64,000 bases of DNA from Conexibacter sp. CPCC 205762 (GTDB taxonomy: Bacteria > Actinomycetota > Thermoleophilia > Solirubrobacterales > Solirubrobacteraceae): contig NZ_JAUTDN010000001.1 in NCBI RefSeq assembly GCF_030646155.1, forward strand, positions 406,002 through 470,001. Direction: 5' to 3'. This document shows, piece by piece, positions 17,521-28,071 of this stretch (position 1 is the first letter of the stretch; each line of letters starts with the position of its first letter). Under the pieces are notes generated by a model. It searched no databases. It worked only from the letters and a program-made list of their open reading frames with translations, and had not been told where the DNA came from. The translations under genes were made by a program, and so were the position numbers.

Positions 17521-19880
17521 GCGCGACCGCCACGCCGCCGCCCGTGCCGCCGAGCACGCCGCCGCCCGCGCCCGCACCCGCCGCGCCGCCGCCGCTGCCG
17601 CGCTCCGGCCCGTCCTCGCGCCCGCTGCTGCCGCGCCCGACGGCGCGCGTCGTCGCCTTCGCCGCGCTCGGCCTGTGGGCGGCGATCCGCTGGTCGACGC
17701 TGGTCGAGCCGATGGCGTGGCCGCGGACGCTGATGCTGCTGATCCTCGCGCTGATCGCCGGCCTGACGGTCGGGCAGCTGTCGCGGCTGCCGCCGTTCGC
17801 GCAGGCGCCGGGGGCGTTCGCGGTCGTCGTCGCATGGGCAGCGGCGAGCGCGCTGGCGGCCGGCGTGCCGGCGGCGTTCATCTTCGAGCCGACCCACTGG
17901 GACGACCTCGCGCTCGGCCTCCAGCAGGGGATCGAGGCGCTGCCGCAGCTGCTCGTGCCCTACAGCCAGCCCGACGACTGGCCGCGGATCGCGATCCTGC
18001 TCGGCGGCGGGCTGCTGCTGGTGCTCGGCTGCGTGCTCGGGCTGACGCCCGGCCGCCACGGCACGCCGCTGCGCGACGGGGCGCCGTTCGGCGGCGGCGT
18101 CGGGCTGCGGCTGGTCGCCGCGATCCCGCTGGTCGTCGCCGCGCTCGTGCCGCCGGCGATCATGAAGCCGGACGCGCCGGCGCTGGAAGGGCTCGTGCTG
18201 CTGGTGCTGCTGTCGGCCGTGCTGTGGCTGGAGGAGCTGCCGCGCGCGCGTGCCCGCGCCGCGATGGTGCTGGTCGTGCTGACCGCCGTCACCGGTGCCG
18301 TCGCGACGCCGCTGCTGGACCGCGACAAGCCGCTGTTCGACCTGCAGGCGCTCGTCGAGGGCCTGCAGAGAACCGACCCGGCGCAGTTCGACTGGTCGCA
18401 GTCGTACGGGCCGCTCGACTGGCCCCGCACCGGCCGCGAGGTGCTGCGCGTCAAGTCGCCGGTCTCGACCTACTGGAAGACGCAGAACCTCGACGGCTTC
18501 GACGGCATCCGCTGGATGCGCCAGGCGCCGCCCGAGCAGCTGCAGGCCAACGCCGAGGTGCCGCCGCGGGCGCTCGCCAACGCTGACTGGCACGTGAACG
18601 TGCAGGTGACGATCGGCGAGCTGAGCACGTTCGACGTCATCGGCGCCGGCACGACGCTCGGCTTCAGACGCGCGCCGGCCAGCTTCGCGCCCGGGGCGAG
18701 CCCCGGCACCTGGGTCTCCGACGAGGCATTGCGGCAGGGCGACGGCTACGTCGCCGAGACGTTCGTGCCGCGCCCGAGCCAGGCGCAGCGGGCGAACGCC
18801 GGCACCGACTACCCGGCCGAGCTGCAGCGCTACACGATCGTCTCGCTGCCGCAGCAGGACGGGCCGCGGCGCTGGCAGCCCGGCCCCGGCAGCGTGCCGG
18901 TGCCGCTCTACGGCAGCGTCGGCGACGGCGCGCCGACCGCGATCGCGGCGGAGCAGGCGTTCGCCGCCAGCCCGTACGCACGTGAGTACGCGCTCGCGAG
19001 CCAGCTCGTCGGCGCCTCCAGCACGCCGTACGAGTACGTCCAGGAAGTGCTCGCGTACCTCCGCAACGGCTTCACGTACAGCGAGACGCCGCCGCGCCGC
19101 CAGCTGCCGCTCGACGCCTTCCTGTTCCGCGACAGAATCGGCTACTGCCAGCAGTTCGCCGGCGCCGCCGCGCTGCTGCTGCGGCTCGGCGGCGTGCCGA
19201 CGCGCGTCGCGACCGGCTTCACGAGAGGCAAGCCGGACGGCGCCGAGGGCGAGTACGTCGTGCGCGACTACGACGCGCACGCCTGGATCGAGGTCTGGTT
19301 CCCCGGCATCGGCTGGGTCCAGGCCGACCCGACGCCGACGACCGCGCCGGCGATCTCCGGCAGAGCGCCGCCGCCGACGAGACTGCCGGCCGCCGCGACC
19401 GCACCGGCCGCGAGAGCGAGAATGCCGACGCCGCCGGCCGCCACGACGCCGAGAACGACGCCGGCCGCCCAGCCCGCCGGCGGCGCGAGCGGCGGTGACG
19501 GCGACGGCGGCGGCGGGCTGCCGCTGGGCGCGCTGGTCGCCGGTCTGCTGGCGCTCGTCGCCGGCGCCGGCTGGCTGCGCTGGTGGACGCGGCCGCGGCA
19601 GGACGGCGACGCGCTGCTGGGCGAGCTGCGGCGGGCGCTGCGCCGCACCGGCAGGCCGCCGGAGGCGCGCACGACGCTGCTGGAGCTGGAGCGGAGGCTG
19701 CACGACGCGCCCGACGCGGCCGCCTACGTGCGCGCGATCCGGCTCGCCCGCTACGCCGGCGAGCCGCCGCACGTGACCGGCGGCCAGCGGCGCGCGCTGC
19801 GGGCCGAGCTGGCCCGCAACCTCGGCCTCGGCGGCCGCCTGCGCGCGCTCCACGCGCTGCCGCCGCGGCGCGTGCGCTGA
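17517..19880 (+). CDS. TgpA-type membrane transglutaminase-like protein
   Basis: A 787-residue protein. A Pro-rich cytoplasmic leader (1-45) precedes five or six membrane segments (about 45-240). An extracytoplasmic domain follows, with a transglutaminase core near 530-600: GYCQQFAGAAALLLRLGGVP gives the Cys, DYDAHAWIEVWF the His, and the Asp of QADPTP completes the triad. A low-complexity Pro/Thr/Ala region, a last membrane segment (about 660-680) and a cytoplasmic DUF4129-like tail end the protein. It is the TgpA layout. Cell-envelope protein crosslinking or proteolysis is inferred. ATG 17517 overlaps the DUF58 stop; the frame upstream lies within DUF58. Confidence 0.88.
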   Translation: MSATATPPPVPPSTPPPAPAPAAPPPLPRSGPSSRPLLPRPTARVVAFAALGLWAAIRWSTLVEPMAWPRTLMLLILALIAGLTVGQLSRLPPFAQAPGAFAVVVAWAAASALAAGVPAAFIFEPTHWDDLALGLQQGIEALPQLLVPYSQPDDWPRIAILLGGGLLLVLGCVLGLTPGRHGTPLRDGAPFGGGVGLRLVAAIPLVVAALVPPAIMKPDAPALEGLVLLVLLSAVLWLEELPRARARAAMVLVVLTAVTGAVATPLLDRDKPLFDLQALVEGLQRTDPAQFDWSQSYGPLDWPRTGREVLRVKSPVSTYWKTQNLDGFDGIRWMRQAPPEQLQANAEVPPRALANADWHVNVQVTIGELSTFDVIGAGTTLGFRRAPASFAPGASPGTWVSDEALRQGDGYVAETFVPRPSQAQRANAGTDYPAELQRYTIVSLPQQDGPRRWQPGPGSVPVPLYGSVGDGAPTAIAAEQAFAASPYAREYALASQLVGASSTPYEYVQEVLAYLRNGFTYSETPPRRQLPLDAFLFRDRIGYCQQFAGAAALLLRLGGVPTRVATGFTRGKPDGAEGEYVVRDYDAHAWIEVWFPGIGWVQADPTPTTAPAISGRAPPPTRLPAAATAPAARARMPTPPAATTPRTTPAAQPAGGASGGDGDGGGGLPLGALVAGLLALVAGAGWLRWWTRPRQDGDALLGELRRALRRTGRPPEARTTLLELERRLHDAPDAAAYVRAIRLARYAGEPPHVTGGQRRALRAELARNLGLGGRLRALHALPPRRVR

Positions 19881-19910
19881 GCGCCGCGCGGACTCCGTCT
19901 GGCCTGCGCC

Positions 19911-19916
19911 TATCCT
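19911..19916 (+). promoter_or_regulatory. Minus-10 hexamer TATCCT before the TPR gene
   Basis: TATCCT is followed by GGAGGG and then the ATG at 19923, exactly six bases. If transcription starts at the usual distance, the ATG is the 5' end. GGAGGG would then not be used as a ribosome site. Confidence 0.5.
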
Positions 19917-19922
19917 GGAGGG

Positions 19923-20291
19923 ATGACGGTCGACACCTACCAGCTCTTCCAGAACGGCACCGAGCTGCTGGAGAAGGGCGACTACCACCAGGCGACCGTG
20001 CCGCTGCGTGCCGCACGCGACGCCGACCCCGACAAGAGCTCGATCCGCGAGGCGCTCGGCCGCGCGCTGTTCATGACGCAGCACTACGAGGAGGCGGCCG
20101 GCGAGTTCCGCGCCGTCGTCGAACAGGCGCCGACGAACGACTACGCGCTCTTCTGCCTCGGCCGCAGCCTGCAGCAGCTGGGTCGCCATCGCGACTCGCT
20201 GCCGCCGCTGGCGCAGGCCGCCGGCCTGCGCCCCGACCGCCGCGACTACCGCAGATACCGCGATCGCGCCCGCGCCGCCTGCGAGCGCTGA
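19923..20291 (+). CDS. Small tetratricopeptide-repeat protein
   Basis: A 122-residue all-helical protein with about three TPR units: LFQNGTELLEKGDYHQATVP, IREALGRALFMTQHYEEAAG and YALFCLGRSLQQLGRHRDSL, each with the small/large residue pattern of TPR helices. There is no signal peptide or membrane segment, so it is probably cytoplasmic and acts by binding other proteins. It has its own promoter and is not clearly tied to the transglutaminase operon. Its TGA is the loop of a strong hairpin shared with the convergent ATPase gene. Confidence 0.85.
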   Translation: MTVDTYQLFQNGTELLEKGDYHQATVPLRAARDADPDKSSIREALGRALFMTQHYEEAAGEFRAVVEQAPTNDYALFCLGRSLQQLGRHRDSLPPLAQAAGLRPDRRDYRRYRDRARAACER

Positions 20292-20303
20292 GCGCTCGCA
20301 GGC
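20277..20303. terminator. Bidirectional hairpin between convergent genes
   Basis: GCCTGCGAGCGC (20277-20288) and GCGCTCGCAGGC (20292-20303) form a perfect 12-base-pair stem. Its three-base loop is the TGA stop of the TPR gene. The ATPase stop follows directly at 20304. Placement between converging genes suggests a two-way terminator, though no T-tract is present. Confidence 0.6.
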
Positions 20304-21053
20304 TCAGTCGAGCAGCTCGCCGAGGAAGCGCTCGGGCGCGTTCAGGAAGGCGCGCGTGAGCCGCACCGGCTCGGCGGCGTCGAAGCCGATCTGCTCGATC
20401 CCGGCCTCGTTCAGCTCGTAGATCGTCGCGCCCGGATAGGCGAGCAGCAGCGGCGAGTGGGTCGCGACGACGAACTGGCTGCCGTCGCCGACGAGCTGGT
20501 GCATCCGCCGCAGCAGCACGAGCACGTTCTGCGGCGACAGCGCCGCCTCCGGCTCGTCGAGCAGGTAGAGCCCGTGGGGGCCGAAGCGGTTGAGGATCAG
20601 CGCCAGGAACGACTCGCCGTGGGAGCGCTCGTGAAGCGATCTGCCGCCGTAGAAGTCGAGCGTGCGTCCGTCCTCTCTGGCGAGCCCGTCGAGCGCGGTG
20701 GCGGCGTTGAAGAAGCTCTCCGCGCGCAGGAAGAAGTCGCTCTGCGGGCGCGCGCCCTCGCGCACGACCCGCAGCTCGCGGCCGAGCTCCGGCTCCTCCC
20801 AGTGGGTCGAGAAGCGCAGGTGCGAGGAGCCGCCCTCGGCGTTCATCCCGAGCGCGACCGCGAGCGCCTCGATCAGCGTCGACTTGCCGCTGCCGTTCTC
20901 GCCCACGAGCAAGGTGACCGGCGCGTCGAAGGCGAGCCCGTCCGCCAGCTGCGGGACGAACGGCAGCGTCCACGGGTGACGGCCGGCGCGGCTCTGCTCC
21001 TGCGAGTGGCGGACGGCCGGCAGCTCGACCGCGCGCAGGAACGGCGCGGCCAC
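20304..21053 (-). CDS. AAA ATPase, ABC/SMC-like (putative ATP-binding protein)
   Basis: A 249-residue ABC-type ATPase. Walker A is LLVGENGSGKSTLIEALAVA near residue 48. A signature-like region follows, then Walker B LYLLDEPEAALSPQN near 165, a D-loop and the switch motif VVATHSPLLLAYPGATIYEL near 195. The layout matches stand-alone AAA_21/AAA_23 ATPases related to RecF/OLD/YbbX-like proteins rather than transporters, since no membrane partner is near. Substrate and role are unknown. The start is six bases after the stop of the YbjN gene, so the two form an operon. It ends in the shared hairpin with the TPR gene. Confidence 0.82.
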   Translation of the reverse strand: MAAPFLRAVELPAVRHSQEQSRAGRHPWTLPFVPQLADGLAFDAPVTLLVGENGSGKSTLIEALAVALGMNAEGGSSHLRFSTHWEEPELGRELRVVREGARPQSDFFLRAESFFNAATALDGLAREDGRTLDFYGGRSLHERSHGESFLALILNRFGPHGLYLLDEPEAALSPQNVLVLLRRMHQLVGDGSQFVVATHSPLLLAYPGATIYELNEAGIEQIGFDAAEPVRLTRAFLNAPERFLGELLD

Positions 21054-21059
21054 GTCGCG

Positions 21060-21443
21060 CTACTCCTCGCCGGCGCGCCCGGCCGCCTCACGCGCCTGCA
21101 CGACGCTCAGCACGAGCAGGCCGAGGAAGGCGTCGAGCTGCGGCTGGTCGATCGCCGACAGCGGCAGCTCGCCCTGGATCCAGACCTCGCCGTCGCGTGT
21201 GTGGGCGAAGCAGAGGAACGGGATCTGGCGGTTCCAGCGGAGCAGGTCGTGGGGGTCGACCTGGCCGGGGCCGATCACGTGCGCCTGAGCGCGGAAGAGG
21301 CCGTCGCGAATCGCGACGCCGACGTCGAGCGGCCAGCCGCCTGCCTCGACCGTGATGCCCCATTCGGCGAAGGCCAGTCTGCGGGTCTCGCCCTCCAGGC
21401 CGGCGATGAACGCCTCGACGGTGCTGCGCGGATCTCTTGTCAT
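21060..21443 (-). CDS. YbjN/CesT-like domain protein
   Basis: A 127-residue protein beginning at ATG 21443 (MTRDPRSTVEAFIAGLEGE); the longer frame upstream has no support. The pattern of a helix, a beta strand rich in hydrophobic residues (WPLDVGVAIRDGLFRAQAHV), DPHDLLRWNRQ, then FAHTRDGEVWIQGELPLSAI resembles YbjN or type III chaperone-like folds. Such proteins usually bind partner proteins. It precedes the ATPase gene on the same strand by six bases, so the pair may work together. The start faces the rimP leader in a divergent region of about 60 bases. Confidence 0.65.
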   Translation of the reverse strand: MTRDPRSTVEAFIAGLEGETRRLAFAEWGITVEAGGWPLDVGVAIRDGLFRAQAHVIGPGQVDPHDLLRWNRQIPFLCFAHTRDGEVWIQGELPLSAIDQPQLDAFLGLLVLSVVQAREAAGRAGEE

Positions 21444-21500
21444 TGCGGCGCGAACGATAGGGATTGCAGCGGATTCGCACCTCCAAACGCGCGTCGGTGC

Positions 21501-21506
21501 TAACCT
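21501..21506 (+). promoter_or_regulatory. Minus-10 hexamer TAACCT of the rimP-nusA-infB operon
   Basis: TAACCT is the best -10 match between the divergent YbjN gene and rimP. Transcription from about 21513 would make a leader of some 95 bases containing the two hairpins described at 21517-21581. The -35 is unclear. Confidence 0.5.
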
Positions 21507-21516
21507 CATCCGACAG

Positions 21517-21581
21517 CTTTCCGTGCCGGGCTCGTTCCTGGCACAGCAGTTCCGAAAGTGGGCGCTCGCCCACTTTTTTTT
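21517..21581 (+). terminator. Intrinsic terminator with competing hairpin in the rimP-nusA leader (putative attenuator)
   Basis: AAAGTGGGC-GCTC-GCCCACTTT (21555-21576) is a 9-base-pair stem followed by T residues to 21581. It is the only textbook rho-independent terminator I see in the window. No plus-strand gene ends upstream, so it lies in the operon leader. An upstream stem GTGCCGGG/CCTGGCAC (21523-21544) can be lengthened by pairing CTTTC (21517-21521) with GAAAG (21554-21558). That would take away the left arm of the terminator, a classic attenuator layout. Confidence 0.75.
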
Positions 21582-21607
21582 ATGAGACGAACGGAGGTGA
21601 ACACCGG

Positions 21608-22027
21608 ATGGGCAGAATCCAAGACGAGATCGAGACGCAGCTGAAGCAGGCTGAGCCCGACGTCGAGGTGGTGCTCGCCGAGGTGCTCGGCGGTACGACC
21701 GTGCGCCTGTTCATCGACCACCCGGACGGCGTCACGCTCGACCTCTGCGAGCGCGTCACCAAGCAGCTCGAGAGCGTGCGCCAGCGCTACGCGCTCGAGG
21801 TCTCCTCGCCGGGCAGCGATCGCCCGCTGACGAAGCCCGCCCACTACCGGCGCTTCATCGGCCGGCACGCCCGCGTTCGCACGCGCGGCGCGCATGGCGG
21901 CCAGGGGTCGTTCACCGGCGAGCTCGTCGGCGCCAACGACTCCGAGGTCACGATCGCCGCCGAGACCGGCGTCGTCTCGATTCCCTACACCGACATCAAA
22001 CGGTCCAACCTCGTCCCAGGAGAGTAA
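21608..22027 (+). CDS. rimP: Ribosome maturation factor RimP
   Basis: A 139-residue protein needed for 30S subunit maturation. The N-terminal alpha-beta domain includes VEVVLAEVLGGTTVRLFIDH and the family motif YALEVSSPGSDRPLTKPAHYRRFIGR near residues 60-85. The C-terminal SH3-like part includes GELVGANDSEVTI and IPYTDIKRSNLVP. ATG 21608 follows GGAGGTGA at a slightly long spacing. It lies five bases before nusA, the order known across bacteria. Confidence 0.93.
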   Translation: MGRIQDEIETQLKQAEPDVEVVLAEVLGGTTVRLFIDHPDGVTLDLCERVTKQLESVRQRYALEVSSPGSDRPLTKPAHYRRFIGRHARVRTRGAHGGQGSFTGELVGANDSEVTIAAETGVVSIPYTDIKRSNLVPGE

Positions 22028-22032
22028 GCAGC

Positions 22033-23481
22033 ATGTCGAAAGAGATCCTGGATGCCGTCCGTGGACTCGCGGCCGAGAAGAACATCTCCAGCGAGAAGCT
22101 CATGGTCGCGCTCGAGGACGCCCTCCTGTCCGCGTACAAGAAGCAGCCCGGCGCCGCACCCTACGCACAGGTCGAGATGGACCGTGAGCTCGGCGACTTC
22201 ACCGTCTGGGAGCTGGTCATCCCCGAGGACCTCGAGGATCAGCTGATCACCGAGCAGGAGGAGATCATCGCCGCCGAGTTCTCCGGCGTCGACCCGGAGA
22301 CCGGCGAGGCGCGCCAGCTGCCCGAGCCGGAGCTCGACTTCGAGAAGCTCGCCCAGTACGAGGACCAGATCGAGCGTGTCGACGTGACGCCCGAGGACTT
22401 CGGCCGCATCGCCGCGCAGACGGCGAAGCAGGTGATCCTCCAGCGCATCCGCGAGGCGGAGCGCGACATGATGTTCGAGGAGTACCGCGATCGCGTCGGC
22501 GAGCTGATCACCGGCATCGTCCAGCAGTCGGACTCGCGCTACACGCTCGTGCAGCTGCGCGAGCGCGTCGAGGCGCTGCTGCCGAAGTCCGAGCAGGTCG
22601 ACGGCGAGCGCTACGACCACTCGCAGCGGATCAAGGCCGTCATCAAGGACGTCTCGGCCTCGACCAAGGGTCCGAGCATCATCGTCTCGCGCCGCGACCC
22701 GGAGCTGATCAAGGCGCTGTTCGAGCTCGAGGTGCCGGAGATCGCCGACGGCCTCGTCGAGATCACCAACGTCGCCCGCGAGCCCGGCTACCGCTCGAAG
22801 ATCGCGGTCGTCTCGCACGCCGACGGGGTCGACCCGGTCGGCGCCTGCGTCGGCCCGCGCGGCTCGCGTGTGCGCATGGTCGTCTCCGAGCTGCGCGGCG
22901 AGAAGATCGACATCATCCCGTACAACGACGAACCGGCCCGCTTCGTCGCGAAGGCGCTCTCGCCCGCGCGCGTGCGTGAGGTGCTCGTCGACGACGACGG
23001 CAAGCAGGCGACGGTGATCGTCCCCGACGACCAGCTGTCGCTCGCGATCGGCCGCGAGGGCCAGAACGCGCGCCTCGCCGCCCGCCTGACCGGCTGGCGG
23101 ATCGACATCCGCTCCGAGACCGAGTTCGCCTCCGAGGAGGCCGAGGGCGGCTACGAGGAGGAAGAGGTGCAGGGCGGCCGCTGCGCGGCGCTGCTCGCGA
23201 ACGGGCGCCGCTGCCCGAACGCGGCGCTGCCGGGCTCGCGCTACTGCGGCCTCGACACGCACCAGGCGCTGGCCGAGATCGACAGCGACGAGGTCGCCGC
23301 GCTGACCGGCGGGGCTGCGGTCGCGGTCGCCGAGCAGGAGGCCGAGCTGGAGGAGGAGGCCGAGCTGCTCGACGGCGGCGAGGCCGGCGAGTACGAGGAG
23401 GAGCAGGACGACTTCGACGGCGAGGACGCCGGCGAGGACGAGGCGGCGGGCGACGAGCCCGCGGAGGAGACCGCCTCATAA
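22033..23481 (+). CDS. nusA: Transcription factor NusA with C-terminal Cys/His motif and acidic tail
   Basis: A 482-residue protein. The N-terminal RNA polymerase-binding domain (about 1-130) is followed by an S1 domain (about 135-200) and two KH domains (about 210-350, with GACVGPRGSRVRMVVSEL and DDQLSLAIGREGQNARLAAR). It modulates pausing, termination and antitermination. The odd part is the end: residues 384-410 hold C-x9-C-x10-C-x4-H (RCAALLANGRRC..SRYCGLDTH). About 70 mostly Asp/Glu residues follow. I do not know this motif as part of NusA; it looks like a small zinc-binding unit. ATG 22033 follows AGGAGAG. Confidence 0.93.
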   Translation: MSKEILDAVRGLAAEKNISSEKLMVALEDALLSAYKKQPGAAPYAQVEMDRELGDFTVWELVIPEDLEDQLITEQEEIIAAEFSGVDPETGEARQLPEPELDFEKLAQYEDQIERVDVTPEDFGRIAAQTAKQVILQRIREAERDMMFEEYRDRVGELITGIVQQSDSRYTLVQLRERVEALLPKSEQVDGERYDHSQRIKAVIKDVSASTKGPSIIVSRRDPELIKALFELEVPEIADGLVEITNVAREPGYRSKIAVVSHADGVDPVGACVGPRGSRVRMVVSELRGEKIDIIPYNDEPARFVAKALSPARVREVLVDDDGKQATVIVPDDQLSLAIGREGQNARLAARLTGWRIDIRSETEFASEEAEGGYEEEEVQGGRCAALLANGRRCPNAALPGSRYCGLDTHQALAEIDSDEVAALTGGAAVAVAEQEAELEEEAELLDGGEAGEYEEEQDDFDGEDAGEDEAAGDEPAEETAS

Positions 23482-23752
23482 CGGGCCACGAGCCGCTTCG
23501 GCGCTGTGTCGGCTGTGGCCGCACGGCGCCGAGACGCTCGTTGCAGCGCTGGGTGCTCGACGGCCCGGCGCTCGTCGCCGATCCCGCCGGCTCGCTGCCT
23601 GGCCGCGGGGCGTACACCTGTCGCGCACAGGACTGCTACGAGCGAGCACGCTCGCGCGGCGGCTTCAACCGCGCTTTCCGTCGGGCCGTCACGGCGCCTC
23701 CCACGGCGCCCGCACAGCTCGAATCCTCAGAGAACGTACACTTGGACACTGC

Positions 23753-23756
<4 letters not shown>
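23478..23756 (+). CDS. ylxR: YlxR/RnpM-family RNA-binding protein, start codon uncertain
   Basis: The frame between nusA and infB encodes a YlxR protein: RRCVGCGRTAPRR, then LQRWVLDGPALVADPAG, GRGAYTCRAQDCYERA and GGFNRAFRR. YlxR (RnpM) proteins bind RNA, including the RNase P RNA in Bacillus. The frame has no ATG, GTG or TTG ahead of the RCVGC motif. The first ordinary start is a TTG at 23541, inside the domain. The only non-standard options at the right place are ATA 23478, overlapping the nusA stop, or ACG 23481. I give 23478 as the provisional start. The TGA overlaps the infB ATG. Confidence 0.75.
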
Positions 23757-26311
<2,555 letters not shown>

Positions 26312-26312
26312 G

Positions 26313-26630
26313 ATGGGCGGCGGCTACGTCGCCGTGCTGGTGATCGACGTGCACTTCCCCGACGCGGGAAGCCTCAAGTCCAAGCGCAAGGAGCTGTCGT
26401 CGCTGAAGGCGCAGCTCCACCAGCGCTTGGGCTGCGCGGTCGCCGAGACCGACCACCAGGACCTGTGGCAGCGTTCGACGCTGACCGCGGCGCTGACCGG
26501 CGGCTCGCTGCCGGTCCTCGACGCCGCCGCGGACAACGTCGAGCGCTGGCTTGATGAGCAGCTGCCGCAGGGCGTCCGCGTCGAGCGCTTCACCGCCTCG
26601 GTCGAGGACCTGCGGGGAGGGATAGGATGA
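26313..26630 (+). CDS. DUF503 (YlxP-like) protein
   Basis: A 105-residue protein of the DUF503 family: YVAVLVIDVHFPDAGSLKSK, RKELSSLKAQLHQRLGCAVAE and DHQDLWQRSTL are its usual blocks. It forms a ferredoxin-like fold with no assigned activity. Its fixed position between infB and rbfA in many Gram-positive genomes suggests a ribosome or translation role. ATG 26313 follows the infB stop by one base, and the 3' end overlaps rbfA by ATGA. Confidence 0.88.
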   Translation: MGGGYVAVLVIDVHFPDAGSLKSKRKELSSLKAQLHQRLGCAVAETDHQDLWQRSTLTAALTGGSLPVLDAAADNVERWLDEQLPQGVRVERFTASVEDLRGGIG

Positions 26631-27061
26631 GCGGAAGTCGAATTCGTCGCGTCGACGAGGCGGTGCGAGCCGTGCTCAGCGATGCGATCACGCAGGAGCT
26701 GAAGGACCCGCGCGTCGGGTTCGTCACCGTGACGTCCGTGAGAACCAGCTCAGACCTCCGACATGCCCGCGTCTACGTGAGCGTCCTCGGCGACGAGGAG
26801 ACCCGCGCCGCCGGGATGGAGGGGCTGCGCTCGGCGCAGGGCTTCCTGCAGCGGAAGGTCGCGAGAGCGGTGCGGATGAAGTACACCCCCGAGATCACCT
26901 TCGCCTATGACGACTCGGTGGACAGAGGCCTGCGCATCAACGAGATCCTGAAGGACGAGCCGCTGCCGGCGAGAGTCTCGCCGGAGGAGCTTGCCGAGAT
27001 CGCGCAGGCGGACGCCGCCGGGCCGGTCGAGGACGGCGTCACCGACGAGGAGCTGGGGTGA
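26627..27061 (+). CDS. rbfA: 30S ribosome-binding factor A
   Basis: A 144-residue KH-like protein needed for late 16S rRNA 5'-end processing and cold adaptation. Typical blocks are RIRRVDEAVRAVLSDAI, LKDPRVGFVTVTSVRTSSDL, ARVYVSVLGDEE and YTPEITFAYDDSVDRGLRIN. The last 30 residues are an acidic tail. The start overlaps the DUF503 stop (ATGA) and the stop overlaps the nrnA GTG (GTGA), so expression is tightly coupled. Confidence 0.94.
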   Translation: MSGSRIRRVDEAVRAVLSDAITQELKDPRVGFVTVTSVRTSSDLRHARVYVSVLGDEETRAAGMEGLRSAQGFLQRKVARAVRMKYTPEITFAYDDSVDRGLRINEILKDEPLPARVSPEELAEIAQADAAGPVEDGVTDEELG

Positions 27062-28059
27062 GCGCGACCAACGGCAAGCGCGCCACGCGCGCCCAGGTGC
27101 TCGACGAGATCCGCGACTCGGAGAAGTTCCTGCTCGGCACCCACGAGCATCCCGACGGGGACGCGCTCGGCTCGCTGGTCGCGATGCACCAGATCCTCGT
27201 CGCGGCCGGCAAGGACTCGATCATGTTCATGGACGCGGACGAGTTCCCGCTGCCGTACGAGTACCGCTTCTTCTCGCTCGACGGCCTCGTCTCGGTCCCG
27301 CCGGGGGACATCGAGGAGCGCACGATCGTCTTCCTCGACTGCGGCAACATCGACCGCAACCCGGCCGACGCGCTCAAGTTCGAGGGCGCCCACATCCTCA
27401 ACGTCGACCACCACCACGACAACACCCACTTCGGCACGGTCAACCACGTCGTGCCGGAGGCGTCGTGCACGGCCGAGATCGTGTGGGACCTGATGCGCGG
27501 GCTGGAGGTCGAGGTGACGACGTCGATCGCGGAGGCGCTCTACGTCGGCCTCGTGACCGACACCGGCAAGTTCATGTACGAGAACACCGGCACGCGCGCG
27601 CACGTGATGGCGGCCGAGCTGATCGACGCCGGCGTCGACGTCCACGACATCTACCGCCGCATCTACGAGGGGATCCCGTACGGCAAGCTGAAGCTGCTGG
27701 CGCGGGGCCTCGAGCAGGTCGAGCGCTATGACGGCGGCCGCCTGACGGCGACGAGGCTGACGGTCGAGGACTACCGTGCCTCCGGCGCCGAGGAGAACTA
27801 CTCCGAGGGCGTCATCGACCAACTCCGCTCGGTCGAGGGGACGGCTGTCGCCGCGCTCGTGCGCGACCGCCTCGGCCCCGGCCAGGAGGGGCTGCGGAAG
27901 GTCTCGCTGCGCGCCAGCGACGACCGCGTCGACGTCTCCGTGATCGCCCGCATCCAAGGCGGCGGCGGCCACCGCCAGGCGGCCGGCTTCACGACCGCGC
28001 TGACCTGGGACGAGCTCGTCGCCTTCCTGCGCGACGAGGTCGCCAGGCAGCTCCTCTAG
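27058..28059 (+). CDS. nrnA: DHH/DHHA1 nanoRNase / pAp phosphatase
   Basis: A 333-residue DHH phosphoesterase that degrades very short RNAs and 3'-phosphoadenosine 5'-phosphate. Metal motifs in order are THEHPDGDALGS near residue 22, VFLDCGNIDRN near 95, VDHHHDN near 118 and TDTGKF near 165. The DHHA1 part ends with GGGGHRQAAGF near 302. Genomes of this type lack Orn or supplement it with NrnA. GTG 27058 overlaps the rbfA stop. It sits in the usual rbfA-nrnA-truB order, twelve bases before truB. Confidence 0.92.
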   Translation: MSATNGKRATRAQVLDEIRDSEKFLLGTHEHPDGDALGSLVAMHQILVAAGKDSIMFMDADEFPLPYEYRFFSLDGLVSVPPGDIEERTIVFLDCGNIDRNPADALKFEGAHILNVDHHHDNTHFGTVNHVVPEASCTAEIVWDLMRGLEVEVTTSIAEALYVGLVTDTGKFMYENTGTRAHVMAAELIDAGVDVHDIYRRIYEGIPYGKLKLLARGLEQVERYDGGRLTATRLTVEDYRASGAEENYSEGVIDQLRSVEGTAVAALVRDRLGPGQEGLRKVSLRASDDRVDVSVIARIQGGGGHRQAAGFTTALTWDELVAFLRDEVARQLL

Positions 28060-28071
28060 CCGGCCGCGCCT

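Noticed and set aside
17433..20189. Long antisense frames over the transglutaminase gene
   Set aside because: Composition is an Arg/Gly/Gln shadow; the plus-strand gene has a clear Cys-His-Asp triad.
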